Origin: Prevotella sp. tf2-5
GTDB lineage: Bacteria > Bacteroidota > Bacteroidia > Bacteroidales > Bacteroidaceae
DNA length: 64,000 nt
Assembly (NCBI RefSeq): GCF_900115435.1
Contig: NZ_FOWK01000004.1
Span: 124,001 to 188,000 of the forward strand
Reading direction: 5' to 3'
This document shows positions 35,238-42,403 of the stretch, in pieces. Position 1 is the stretch's first letter, and each line of letters opens with the position of its first letter. The position numbers were made by a program, and so were the translations under genes. Under the pieces are notes generated by a model, which saw only the letters and a list, made by a program, of their open reading frames with translations, made no database searches and had not been told where the DNA came from.

Positions 35238-35990
35238 TCAAATATCTATATTCCTCTTATACTTAATCATTTCTTCTTTGTCAAGTGGCAGAACTCCAAT
35301 AGCTACATCTGAGGAAGTGTGAACATTATTCTTGTGGAGCACCTCCAAAAGATTGTCAATACGAGATCGGGCTTCTTTAATAAAGGACAATGCTGATGTA
35401 GTTATTTCATCTGGATATATCATTATATTCCATCCTCCATGTACGTAATGTCTATTACATACAATCCCAACATGTCCAATATATGAATCTATACAATAAT
35501 CATTCGATTCTTTATTTAATTCAGGAAGAGCTTCATTCCTAATGATATCATTATCCCCAATAGGACAGTTATTGAAGAATTCTTTTGGCAAATCAACACA
35601 AAAATCCATTCCATTAATAATGGAAATATGGGATTGTACTTTTAAATCTTCAATAATAGTTTTTAAGCTTTTATACGTTCTTACAGAAACTTGTACATCT
35701 ATAAAACGATAGTGATATTTGTGGAAGCATAAAACTACCTGATGGAAATCATCCATGAAAACACGAATATAGATACCAGAATTGTGTTCCTTATGACATC
35801 TCGGCCCAAGGAGATTTACGTTAAACACCTGTTTTATCTCCAGTATGCGTCTCTGAAACCAATGTGGAAACATATGAGAGAGTTCCAGCAACTTACAATC
35901 TTTTTGTATTGTATGCAACACATCAAGAGGTAGATAACTGTTGTCAATTAGATGCTTCATTGACTGTTGTTTTCTATTATTCTCCTTCAT
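35238..35990 (-). CDS. unrecognised protein between primase and helicase genes
   Basis: 250 residues, not recognised. It begins MKENNRKQQSMKHLIDNSYLPLDVLHTIQKDCKLLELSHMFPHWFQRRILEIKQVF. The middle is beta-rich (IYIRVFMDDFHQVVLCFHKYHYRFIDVQVSVRTYKSL) and the C-terminus is helical (ALSFIKEARSRIDNLLEVLHKNN). I chose the ATG at 35990, which overlaps the primase stop by 14 bp; longer starts would overlap it further. Its place between primase and helicase genes suggests an accessory replication protein, by context only. Confidence 0.72.
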   Translation of the reverse strand: MKENNRKQQSMKHLIDNSYLPLDVLHTIQKDCKLLELSHMFPHWFQRRILEIKQVFNVNLLGPRCHKEHNSGIYIRVFMDDFHQVVLCFHKYHYRFIDVQVSVRTYKSLKTIIEDLKVQSHISIINGMDFCVDLPKEFFNNCPIGDNDIIRNEALPELNKESNDYCIDSYIGHVGIVCNRHYVHGGWNIMIYPDEITTSALSFIKEARSRIDNLLEVLHKNNVHTSSDVAIGVLPLDKEEMIKYKRNIDI

Positions 35991-37065
35991 TGCTATACCC
36001 TTCTTCAACATTTTGTATTTTGCGTATAATAATATCTGCAGCATCGGCTTTCATACCATCCTCCTCACACCAATTCTGATCCAGGAAGTCGGTGTAAAGC
36101 ACCACTCTGTTATAGTTGAATTTGTCGAGGAGTTTTCTCCATTCCTCAATACCATCTTTGTCTGGCCACAAACAGATGTTGCGCTTCATGTCAATGAGTG
36201 GATGTAGTGTGTCAGCCCTTAAATTCTTCAACCCGCCACATGCCAGAAACAAATCCTGTTCAATCTCACCAAAGTGAATGGCGCATATCAACGCCGTTTT
36301 CTCACTCTCCACAAGATGAATGGTGGCTTGGGGATATTTGCTGACGAGATGCATGCCAAAGAGAGTAGAGCGAAATTCCGTATGTTCGAAATCGATTTGC
36401 TCACGAACAATCTTCTGATTATGCATCCACCCTGGGTTATATTTCTTGTCGCGATGGCCATCATGTAGATATCTCATCAGTTTGCCACTTCGCACATTGC
36501 CACTTTCATCAATTTGCCAGAAGATGACACGCCCATCTCGCCAATGCCCCACACAATATCTCCATAACGTTTTCTCTATTCTGTCTCGTTCCTCTTTGGT
36601 TTCCCAAGGCAAACTGCGTAACCAGTTGCAGAAGCGGTCACGCTGGGTATAGCGCATTGACTTCCCAACTACATCGCGAGGAATGCTCAGCGTTTCCAGA
36701 GGTAATGGTTTTGGACGTGGTAGTGGTAGTGGTGGAGTGTAGTCAATTGGTACGTCATCTACGTCAATGTTGTACTTCTTTCCGAGCCAGCGAATAGCAT
36801 CTGGGAAGGTCATGTGCTCATGATTCATCAGGAACTGAACAGCTCCTCCCTTAGCATCACAGACGAAACACCGGTATGTGCCACCACCAGACTTCACGCC
36901 TTCTGGACGCACAATAAAGTTTCCGTCGTGGTGATCGTCATGAAACGGACAACAGCCGGTATAGTTCACGCCAGCCTTGCGAAGTTCCACGAAGTCGCCT
37001 ATAACTTCAACGATGCTCGTCGCATCAAGAACCTTATCTATTATCCATCTCTCTATTTTAGGCAT
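35977..37065 (-). CDS. CHC2-type primase with toprim domain
   Basis: 362 residues. The N-terminal zinc finger is DnaG-like: Cys39, His42, Cys66 and Cys69 in CCPFHDDH and YRCFVCDAKGG, with the DnaG-like FLMNHEHMTFPDAIRWLGKKYNID afterwards. The C-terminal toprim-like part has FWQIDESGNVRSGKLMRYL, STLFGMHLV, HLVESEKTALICAIHF and ICLWPDKDG. It is the cargo counterpart of the mobile-element primase at 19789-20808 and shares the same blocks. With the DnaB-like gene downstream it forms a primase-helicase pair. It belongs to the long operon from 38827. Confidence 0.88.
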   Translation of the reverse strand: MPKIERWIIDKVLDATSIVEVIGDFVELRKAGVNYTGCCPFHDDHHDGNFIVRPEGVKSGGGTYRCFVCDAKGGAVQFLMNHEHMTFPDAIRWLGKKYNIDVDDVPIDYTPPLPLPRPKPLPLETLSIPRDVVGKSMRYTQRDRFCNWLRSLPWETKEERDRIEKTLWRYCVGHWRDGRVIFWQIDESGNVRSGKLMRYLHDGHRDKKYNPGWMHNQKIVREQIDFEHTEFRSTLFGMHLVSKYPQATIHLVESEKTALICAIHFGEIEQDLFLACGGLKNLRADTLHPLIDMKRNICLWPDKDGIEEWRKLLDKFNYNRVVLYTDFLDQNWCEEDGMKADAADIIIRKIQNVEEGYSNEGE

Positions 37066-37080
37066 ATCTATCTTTATCTT

Positions 37081-37242
37081 TTATTCATCAGCTATTCCAT
37101 CCAATGCTTCCAAGAAGTCTTCTGCAGATACCAAATTACCTATTTCACTCCAGTCTTTTACGAAAAGTACGTCAGAAATATCCATCTCAACGTTTTCGTT
37201 GATTCTTATCTTTGATGGCAATATTTCCTTTTGTATCTCCAT
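37081..37242 (-). CDS. small acidic protein (53 aa), related to the tail of the WG protein
   Basis: A 53-residue reading frame beginning MEIQKEILPSKIRINENV and continuing with an acidic stretch ending LDGIADE. It resembles the last 45 residues of the WG protein encoded at 37408-37974 (shared pattern K-I-x(5)-MDI-x-D followed by EDFxxAxD). The two are probably the same domain, alone here and fused there. It starts 3 bp before the stop of the preceding small gene and ends 16 bp before the primase start. No function is known. Confidence 0.7.
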   Translation of the reverse strand: MEIQKEILPSKIRINENVEMDISDVLFVKDWSEIGNLVSAEDFLEALDGIADE

Positions 37243-37244
37243 GT

Positions 37245-37436
37245 CTATTTAAAATCACCTTCTATAGACTTTTTCATGTCTTCCAATGTCATATAGCCAT
37301 TGTTCAAGTACCAATCCATATCGACTTCATAGTCTATATATCTATTATCGACATTGAGCTGAGAATCCATGAAATCCCTATGTTCAATTACCAATTTGTC
37401 ACCTTCCTTATTTATCAGATGTACCTTTCTTCCCAT
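37245..37436 (-). CDS. small paralogue family member E (63 aa)
   Basis: Begins MGRKVHLINKEGDKLVIEH and ends with a short basic/acidic tail. The hallmark of this family is the internal D-x-DWYLxxGY motif (here MDWYLNNGYM). Its start overlaps the end of the WG gene by 29 bp, exactly the overlap seen between members B and C. Both upstream genes end in GTSDK because the shared DNA also encodes the next protein's start in another frame. No known domain. A small antitoxin-like or adaptor protein is possible. Confidence 0.72.
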   Translation of the reverse strand: MGRKVHLINKEGDKLVIEHRDFMDSQLNVDNRYIDYEVDMDWYLNNGYMTLEDMKKSIEGDFK

Positions 37437-37974
37437 TGCCTTCGAGAATATCGTCTATAGCTTTGAAAAATTCCTCAGAATCAACAACATCTCCTAATTC
37501 ATTCAAATCTTCAATAATCACCATGTCATTGATATCCATTTCACAGGTATCACTTATTTTAATCATTTGAGGAGCAGTTCTTTCCCTTGTCCATATTACG
37601 TTTCCTTCTTTGTCTATGTATCTTTGTTTATCATCAAAAACAATCGCCCTTCCTTTATAAAATGGATGTGCGTAGTTCCAAACTAATGGTATTACCAGTT
37701 CTCCAGATTTATTTACATAACCACATTTCCCATCTCTTTCAACTACAGCAAGACCTTCTGAGAAAGATTCACAATTGTCCCATTCTAAAGGAATAACAAC
37801 TTTTCCTGTCTTATCAATAAAACCATATTGCCAATTTTGAACCATAGCCAACCCTTCATGAAAATTATAAACCATATTCCATTGGGCAGGAATTACGATC
37901 TGACCTTGAAGGTTTTTATATCCCATTTTACTATTATCATCACTATAAGGTATCAAATCTTGTTCTTCTTTCAT
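37408..37974 (-). CDS. WG-repeat protein with acidic tail
   Basis: 188 residues. Three WG-type repeats are clear: MGYKNLQGQIVIPAQWNMVYNF, YGFIDKTGKVVIPLEWDNCESF and CGYVNKSGELVIPLVWNYAHPF, followed by RYIDKEGNVIW. The last 60 residues are the same module as the 53-residue protein just downstream. There is no signal peptide. I used the ATG at 37974, one base after the preceding stop. It is a second WG protein alongside that at 25746-26522, and probably a cytoplasmic scaffold. Confidence 0.8.
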   Translation of the reverse strand: MKEEQDLIPYSDDNSKMGYKNLQGQIVIPAQWNMVYNFHEGLAMVQNWQYGFIDKTGKVVIPLEWDNCESFSEGLAVVERDGKCGYVNKSGELVIPLVWNYAHPFYKGRAIVFDDKQRYIDKEGNVIWTRERTAPQMIKISDTCEMDINDMVIIEDLNELGDVVDSEEFFKAIDDILEGNGKKGTSDK

Positions 37975-37975
37975 A

Positions 37976-38170
37976 TTACACATTCTCTTTATTGTGGGTC
38001 TTTCGGTAATCATCAGCTGAGATATAACCATTACGTTAGCACTCCTCTACATCTATCTTCGGGTGCAGTTTAATCTCCGTATTCTGGATTTTAAGCGAAT
38101 CAGACTCAATGATTCTTCTTTCTTGCTTTTTTAACTTCGCGAGCATTTCTTCTGAACTAATGTCCTTCAT
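37976..38170 (-). pseudogene. small paralogue family member D, interrupted by an in-frame TAA
   Basis: The frame starts MKDISSEEMLAKLKKQERR and reaches IDVEEC, where TAA follows at 38038-38036. The same frame then continues RNGYISADDYRKTHNKENV. That tail is the equivalent of ERGYISASDYRKYLNERLYG in the protein at 38419-38640, and the stop falls where that protein has a leucine, so no frameshift is involved. It is therefore a premature stop, a sequencing error or a recoded site. The upstream 44-residue peptide may still be made. It overlaps the preceding gene by 14 bp. Confidence 0.6.
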
Positions 38171-38447
38171 ATTCTTTGCTTATTGCTTTCATTGTTTCTT
38201 CTTTAGCTTCATCTATCGTGAGCCACTCATTATTGTTAATCTCTTCTTGGGAAATGGAACTATATCCTCTTTCAATTCTCCTAAACATATCTTCTGCTTT
38301 ACTATATCCATTAGCCAGATACCAATCAACATCAAGATCATAATCATCATATTTACCATCACAATTATGTTCAGATATCATAAGATCCCGAGTATAAACA
38401 ACCATTTTCTCACCTTCATTATTTATCAGATGTACCTTCCTGCCCAT
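38157..38447 (-). CDS. small paralogue family member C (96 aa)
   Basis: Starts MGRKVHLINNEGEKMVVYT and contains the family core DGKYDDYDLDVDWYLANGY, then an extra C-terminal helix (WLTIDEAKEETMKAISKEYEG) that the shorter members lack. The ATG at 38447 gives a 29-bp overlap with the previous gene; a longer frame from 38480 would bury the conserved start. Strongly acidic. No known function. Confidence 0.72.
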   Translation of the reverse strand: MGRKVHLINNEGEKMVVYTRDLMISEHNCDGKYDDYDLDVDWYLANGYSKAEDMFRRIERGYSSISQEEINNNEWLTIDEAKEETMKAISKEYEGH

Positions 38448-38640
38448 ATAATCTTTCATTGAGATATTTACGATAGTCACTTGCTGAAATATAGCCTCTT
38501 TCTAAATAGGAAGAAACATCCAACCTGGGAAGATTTTCAATTTCTTCCTCAGAAAGATTTGCAGGTTCTCCATTAAGGAGATTCTCATCCATTTCAAAAA
38601 TATTACCTTTACCATCTCTAATTTTAACTATCCTTCCCAT
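38419..38640 (-). CDS. small paralogue family member B (73 aa)
   Basis: Starts MGRIVKIRDGKGNIFEMDE, then LPRLDVSSYLERGYISASDYRKYLNERLYG. It is a diverged member: D-V-S-S-Y-L-x-x-G-Y replaces D-V-D-W-Y-L-x-x-G-Y. It ends GTSDK because its last 29 bases also encode the start of member C in another frame. It overlaps member A by 17 bp. No known function. Confidence 0.72.
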   Translation of the reverse strand: MGRIVKIRDGKGNIFEMDENLLNGEPANLSEEEIENLPRLDVSSYLERGYISASDYRKYLNERLYGQEGTSDK

Positions 38641-38827
38641 AAAATTGACCTTCTATTCGTCTTCTCGCTTCTTCAATGGTTACATATCCACTTGCCAGAT
38701 ACCAATCCACATCCAGGTAGTACTCATCATATTTCCCATCTTTCAGCATTTCAGAATCATTAAAAACCTTGTGAGGTATAGCTATCTTCTCGCCGGTTAT
38801 ACTTATCAAATGAACGTTTTTATCCAT
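38624..38827 (-). CDS. small paralogue family member A (67 aa)
   Basis: First gene of the long minus-strand operon. Starts MDKNVHLISITGEKIAIP and has the family core DGKYDEYYLDVDWYLASGYVTIEEARRRIEGQF. ATG 38827 is chosen over a TTG six bases earlier. It lies 33 bp after a TAATTTTG -7 box, with the regulon operator upstream. The family has four intact members in this operon plus the interrupted one. Confidence 0.75.
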   Translation of the reverse strand: MDKNVHLISITGEKIAIPHKVFNDSEMLKDGKYDEYYLDVDWYLASGYVTIEEARRRIEGQFYGKDS

Positions 38828-38859
38828 ATCCAATTCTTATTATTATTCTTTTCTAGGTG

Positions 38860-38944
38860 CAAAATTACAGATTTTCTTTGGTTGACATACCTCGTTCTAT
38901 ACGTATATATTCACGGTCTATATGGAAGGAAATTCCGAACTTTG
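38860..38944. promoter_or_regulatory. divergent cargo-regulon promoter: TCTATA-CG-TATATA
   Basis: One palindrome (38896-38909) serves two divergent transcripts. It is 28 bp from the minus-strand -7 box TAATTTTG (38860-38867) and 27 bp from the plus-strand GAACTTTG (38937-38944). The near-equal spacing on both sides supports a shared activator. Confidence 0.75.
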
Positions 38945-38970
38945 CACCGCGAAACATAAATCACAGTACA

Positions 38971-41337
38971 ATGACAGCAAAACAGACAAGCAAAATTACA
39001 CCGAAAACTCGGGGCGGGAAGAAGCTCATGAGCGAGTTACTGACAGACACTCGTAATTACATTGAACAGGCGGAACAAGCAGACGTAGAATCCCTGCGTC
39101 AGTTCTTGCTCACCAATCCGGAACGTCCCCTCATCGCGATGGGACATGGTGGTGCCCACTCCTCTGCTTCGTATGCAGCACTGCTCTACGGAACCAACTG
39201 TAGCTTAGGCCGTGTCGTAACTCCGTATCAGGCCAACTCTTTTTCTGACGAAACACTCCGTAACTCGAAGCTCCTGCTTGTCAGTACATCGCTGAAGAAT
39301 CAGGACGCCGTGTACATCGCAGACCGCATGATTCGGGTGAATCCACAACATAGCTGCGCCCTCACCATGTCCCACGACGAGAACGCCGTCATGAAGCGTA
39401 TGCAGAAGACCAATCCCAACAGTGTCATCCGTCATACTTTCGAGCACTCCAACGGATTCATTAGCGTCAATGGAACCTTCGCGTACTTCTCTTTATTATA
39501 TAAAGCCTTTACTGGTGATGCCGACTTCTCGAATAAGCTGGCTCTCTCGTCAGAGCCTGCCGACAATTACGCATATCGCTGTGTCGATGGTATCTCGACT
39601 CCGCCAGACCTTAGCTCCATCTCGCAATTCACCGTATTGTACGGATCATACGGTGAACCTGTAGCTCATAAGATGGAGAGTAACATGACCGAAGCCGGTC
39701 TGGCCTCCTGTGTCATCTCTGACTTCCGCGACGAGTGTCACGGACGTTTCCTTGCACTCTCCAACTTCATCAGCAGTCCCAAACACCCACAGACCGACTG
39801 CGCACTGGTGCTGTTAGTCACTCCTCGCGAAGAAGCCGTATGCCGTAACCTGCTTGACCGACTGCCAGGTCATCTGCCCGTCATCATCATCCGTACTGAC
39901 ATCGACTCGCCATTGGGATCCATTGACCTGCTGTACAAGATGAGTATGTTCACCAGCGACTTCGGCGAGAAGTACCGTCATTCCAACCCCAACGATCCCA
40001 ACAACCTGGGCGGTTTCAGTAAAGGAGCCTTCCGCGACCTCGTCAGCTTTCAGGAAGATTTTAGCTTGTACGGTCCTCTCAACTTCACAGCTGCCCCTGT
40101 TCCATATACGGACAGACTTCAGCTGAAGACCAAAACCAACAGTGTTGATGTCCTCGGATATCACTTCTCTGACATTGAAGTGCCGTATTTGTTGGCAGCC
40201 TTCGATGACAGTCGTGATGCGCTGAAGACGCAGCAGACCATTCTCAACCCTGAAAAGGGATATCTGAACAATCCCCAGCGTATTCGCCGCGACTTCCTTG
40301 AAGATCGCTTCCATGCGAAGTGCCGTAGAGCACTGGAATTCGAGAAGCCCGACTGTCTCTGGTGTGCTGAGTGGAAGAAGTTTCTTCAGGGAGAACCTGC
40401 CGACATCAATATTCTTAACGATGCATATATCAACTGGCTGGGCAGCACGCTGTGGTTCATTCGCCAACCCGATGGAACCATCAGTGTTGAAACGGTCATT
40501 CCAGGTGCACCTGTAACACTGCCCACTCGTGGACTCATTGGTGGCATCGTCGGAGATGTACTCGGCTCGAAATATGAGCTGGAGAAGGACAAACTGAAAA
40601 TAAAAGCTCTCGCTGGCAAATCCCATCTGAAGCCGTCTGTAACCATGACATACACCGATGACACCGTGCTTTCGCTGGCTATTGCCAAGTGGCTCGTTTA
40701 TGACCCATCGCATGACAAACAGACGCTCGTTGACCTCTTCAAACATCTCGCTCGTCGATATGCGCCATACTCTTTCAGTAAAACCTTCCGTGCTTGGGTT
40801 CGCTCTGACAACCGTGAACCTTATGGTGCCAATACCAACGGCAGTGCCATGCGTGTTGCTCCTGTAGCTTGGTACGCCCAGTCGCTTGATGAGTGTCTGG
40901 CTCTGGCGAAGACCTCCGCCGAAGTCACCCATAACTCTGATGAGGGTATCCGTGGTGCCCAGGCCATCGCTGCCGCCATCTTCCTGAACAGAACTGGCCA
41001 CTCGAAGTCCGACATTAGGTCGTACATCGAACAGACCTTCGGTTACGATCTCAACCGTACCACTGACGATATTCGACCTTCATACGCATTCGAGACCACC
41101 TGTGATAAGAGCGTTCCAGAATCCATAATCTGCTTCCTCGAAGCAGAGTCCTTCGAAGATGCTGTCATCCGTGCCATCTCCCTTAGTGGCGATACAGACA
41201 CCATGGGCTGCATGGCTGGTAACATTGCTGCTGCCTCGATGGACGTGCCTGCCGACCTTGCCACCTTCGCTTATGAGAAACTCCCGCTTGAACTGCGGGA
41301 GATTCTCGACGGATGGAACAGAACGGTATACGTATAA
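38971..41337 (+). CDS. SIS-like domain fused to an ADP-ribosylglycohydrolase
   Basis: 788 residues. The first 330 contain two sugar-isomerase (SIS)-like halves (LIAMGHGGAHSSASYAALLYGTNCSLGRVVTPYQ; LVLLVTPREEAVCRNLLDRLPGHLPVIIIRTD), a fold that binds phosphosugars. A spacer region follows. From about 520 it is an ADP-ribosylglycohydrolase (DraG/ARH): GGIVGDVLGSKYE at 524, TYTDDTVLSLA with the metal-binding Thr562-Asp563-Asp564, and the C-terminal SGDTDTMGCMAGNIAAA with Asp741 and Asp743. All key metal ligands are present. It should release ADP-ribose from a modified target or hydrolyse an ADP-ribose derivative. The palindrome for the next gene overlaps its last codons. Confidence 0.88.
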   Translation: MTAKQTSKITPKTRGGKKLMSELLTDTRNYIEQAEQADVESLRQFLLTNPERPLIAMGHGGAHSSASYAALLYGTNCSLGRVVTPYQANSFSDETLRNSKLLLVSTSLKNQDAVYIADRMIRVNPQHSCALTMSHDENAVMKRMQKTNPNSVIRHTFEHSNGFISVNGTFAYFSLLYKAFTGDADFSNKLALSSEPADNYAYRCVDGISTPPDLSSISQFTVLYGSYGEPVAHKMESNMTEAGLASCVISDFRDECHGRFLALSNFISSPKHPQTDCALVLLVTPREEAVCRNLLDRLPGHLPVIIIRTDIDSPLGSIDLLYKMSMFTSDFGEKYRHSNPNDPNNLGGFSKGAFRDLVSFQEDFSLYGPLNFTAAPVPYTDRLQLKTKTNSVDVLGYHFSDIEVPYLLAAFDDSRDALKTQQTILNPEKGYLNNPQRIRRDFLEDRFHAKCRRALEFEKPDCLWCAEWKKFLQGEPADINILNDAYINWLGSTLWFIRQPDGTISVETVIPGAPVTLPTRGLIGGIVGDVLGSKYELEKDKLKIKALAGKSHLKPSVTMTYTDDTVLSLAIAKWLVYDPSHDKQTLVDLFKHLARRYAPYSFSKTFRAWVRSDNREPYGANTNGSAMRVAPVAWYAQSLDECLALAKTSAEVTHNSDEGIRGAQAIAAAIFLNRTGHSKSDIRSYIEQTFGYDLNRTTDDIRPSYAFETTCDKSVPESIICFLEAESFEDAVIRAISLSGDTDTMGCMAGNIAAASMDVPADLATFAYEKLPLELREILDGWNRTVYV

Positions 41338-41373
41338 AATGAAAGAACTCCTGAAATGTATTTTGTACCTTTG
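41325..41373 (+). promoter_or_regulatory. cargo-regulon promoter: GGTATA-CG-TATAAA operator plus TACCTTTG
   Basis: The operator (41325-41338) sits inside the last codons and stop of the ADP-ribosylglycohydrolase gene. It is 27 bp from TACCTTTG (41366-41373) of the sugar kinase gene. Confidence 0.75.
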
Positions 41374-41404
41374 CACCCAGATTGATTTATTTAGGTTGTA
41401 TAAT

Positions 41405-42313
41405 ATGAAAAAGGTAAATGAAACGATTGGGCTGACATGCCTTGGTGCGGGTACTTTCCCGCTCGACAATCTTCAGGAGAAGATCGGTAAGAACGTGAAC
41501 ATCATCTACCAGCATGTGGGTGGTACGGCAGGCAATGTCATGACCATCCTCGCATGGATGGGGTGGCATACACTGCCTGCTGCTCGTCTCGATGACTCTG
41601 AGGTGGGGTTTCAGCTGAAGGCTGACATGGAGGCTTATGGCTGTGACACTCGGCTTGTCAGCAATGCGCCTGACGGTGGTACGACCATCCTCGACATCAT
41701 CCACAAAACAGGGCGTGACGGTAAACCCAAGACCGCCTACATGGCTCACTCTCCTCGTGGTGGACGTTTCGTCAACCATCGCTTTTGGACGTTGAAACAG
41801 GCGCAGGAACTCTTCGACTCGCTGGAGGAGATGCCCGACGTATTCTTCTTCGACCGCTGCGCTCCTGGCAACATCCTACTTGCTCAGCTGTTCCATGAGC
41901 GTGGGGTGCTTGTGTATTACGAACCGAATGAGCCTGTAGACCGCAATTTTCTCCGTGCTGTAGCTGCCAGTGACATCGTGAAATTCTCTAACGAGAAGCA
42001 TCCTGACGTCTCGTTCACTGAAGGTTTTACTGACAAGCTCTTCATTCAGACGCTGAACGAGAAAGGTCTTCGTTTCAAGCTTCGTTCAGAGGGCTGGATT
42101 ACAATTCCTCCTGAACACAACCCACATGCTGTGGATGGTGAAGGTGCCGGTGACTGGACAACCTCGGCTTTCATCAATGAGATGGGGCATCACCACATGC
42201 TGACCTTTGACAGAATTCATCTGCCAAACGTCACCCACTGCCTGGAAGAAGCACAGCGGGTTGCTTCTCAAAGTGTTTCATATATAGGTGCAAAGGGACT
42301 GATTCATCATTAG
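41405..42313 (+). CDS. PfkB-family carbohydrate kinase
   Basis: 302 residues of the ribokinase/PfkB fold. The glycine-rich N-terminal motif GGTAGNVMTILAWMG and the C-terminal anion-hole/catalytic motif DGEGAGDWTTSAFI (catalytic Asp in GAGD) are present. The sequence is shorter in the lid than canonical ribokinase. The start MKKVNETIG at 41405 lies 31 bp after the -7 box. Placement directly after an ADP-ribosylglycohydrolase suggests phosphorylation of a sugar released from ADP-ribose, such as ribose. This is inferred from context. Confidence 0.85.
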   Translation: MKKVNETIGLTCLGAGTFPLDNLQEKIGKNVNIIYQHVGGTAGNVMTILAWMGWHTLPAARLDDSEVGFQLKADMEAYGCDTRLVSNAPDGGTTILDIIHKTGRDGKPKTAYMAHSPRGGRFVNHRFWTLKQAQELFDSLEEMPDVFFFDRCAPGNILLAQLFHERGVLVYYEPNEPVDRNFLRAVAASDIVKFSNEKHPDVSFTEGFTDKLFIQTLNEKGLRFKLRSEGWITIPPEHNPHAVDGEGAGDWTTSAFINEMGHHHMLTFDRIHLPNVTHCLEEAQRVASQSVSYIGAKGLIHH

Positions 42314-42370
42314 TCCCTTACTATTTCTTAAAAATGAGCCTCAGAAAGTACAAGTTTGGGAAATTATTCG

Positions 42371-42378
42371 TAAATTTG
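42371..42378 (+). promoter_or_regulatory. -7 box TAAATTTG before the AddB-like gene
   Basis: TAnnTTTG, 25 bases before the start. No regulon palindrome lies at the 27-bp position. Confidence 0.5.
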
Positions 42379-42403
42379 CAGAAGATAGCTAAATAAACCA
42401 AGT

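Noticed and set aside
39814-41001. A 395-codon open frame antisense to the ADP-ribosylglycohydrolase
   Set aside because: It is the shadow of a well-supported gene and shows no recognisable domain.
42330-42343. Expected regulon palindrome before the AddB-like gene
   Set aside because: The sequence at the 27-bp position has no palindrome, so this operon is not assigned to the regulon.
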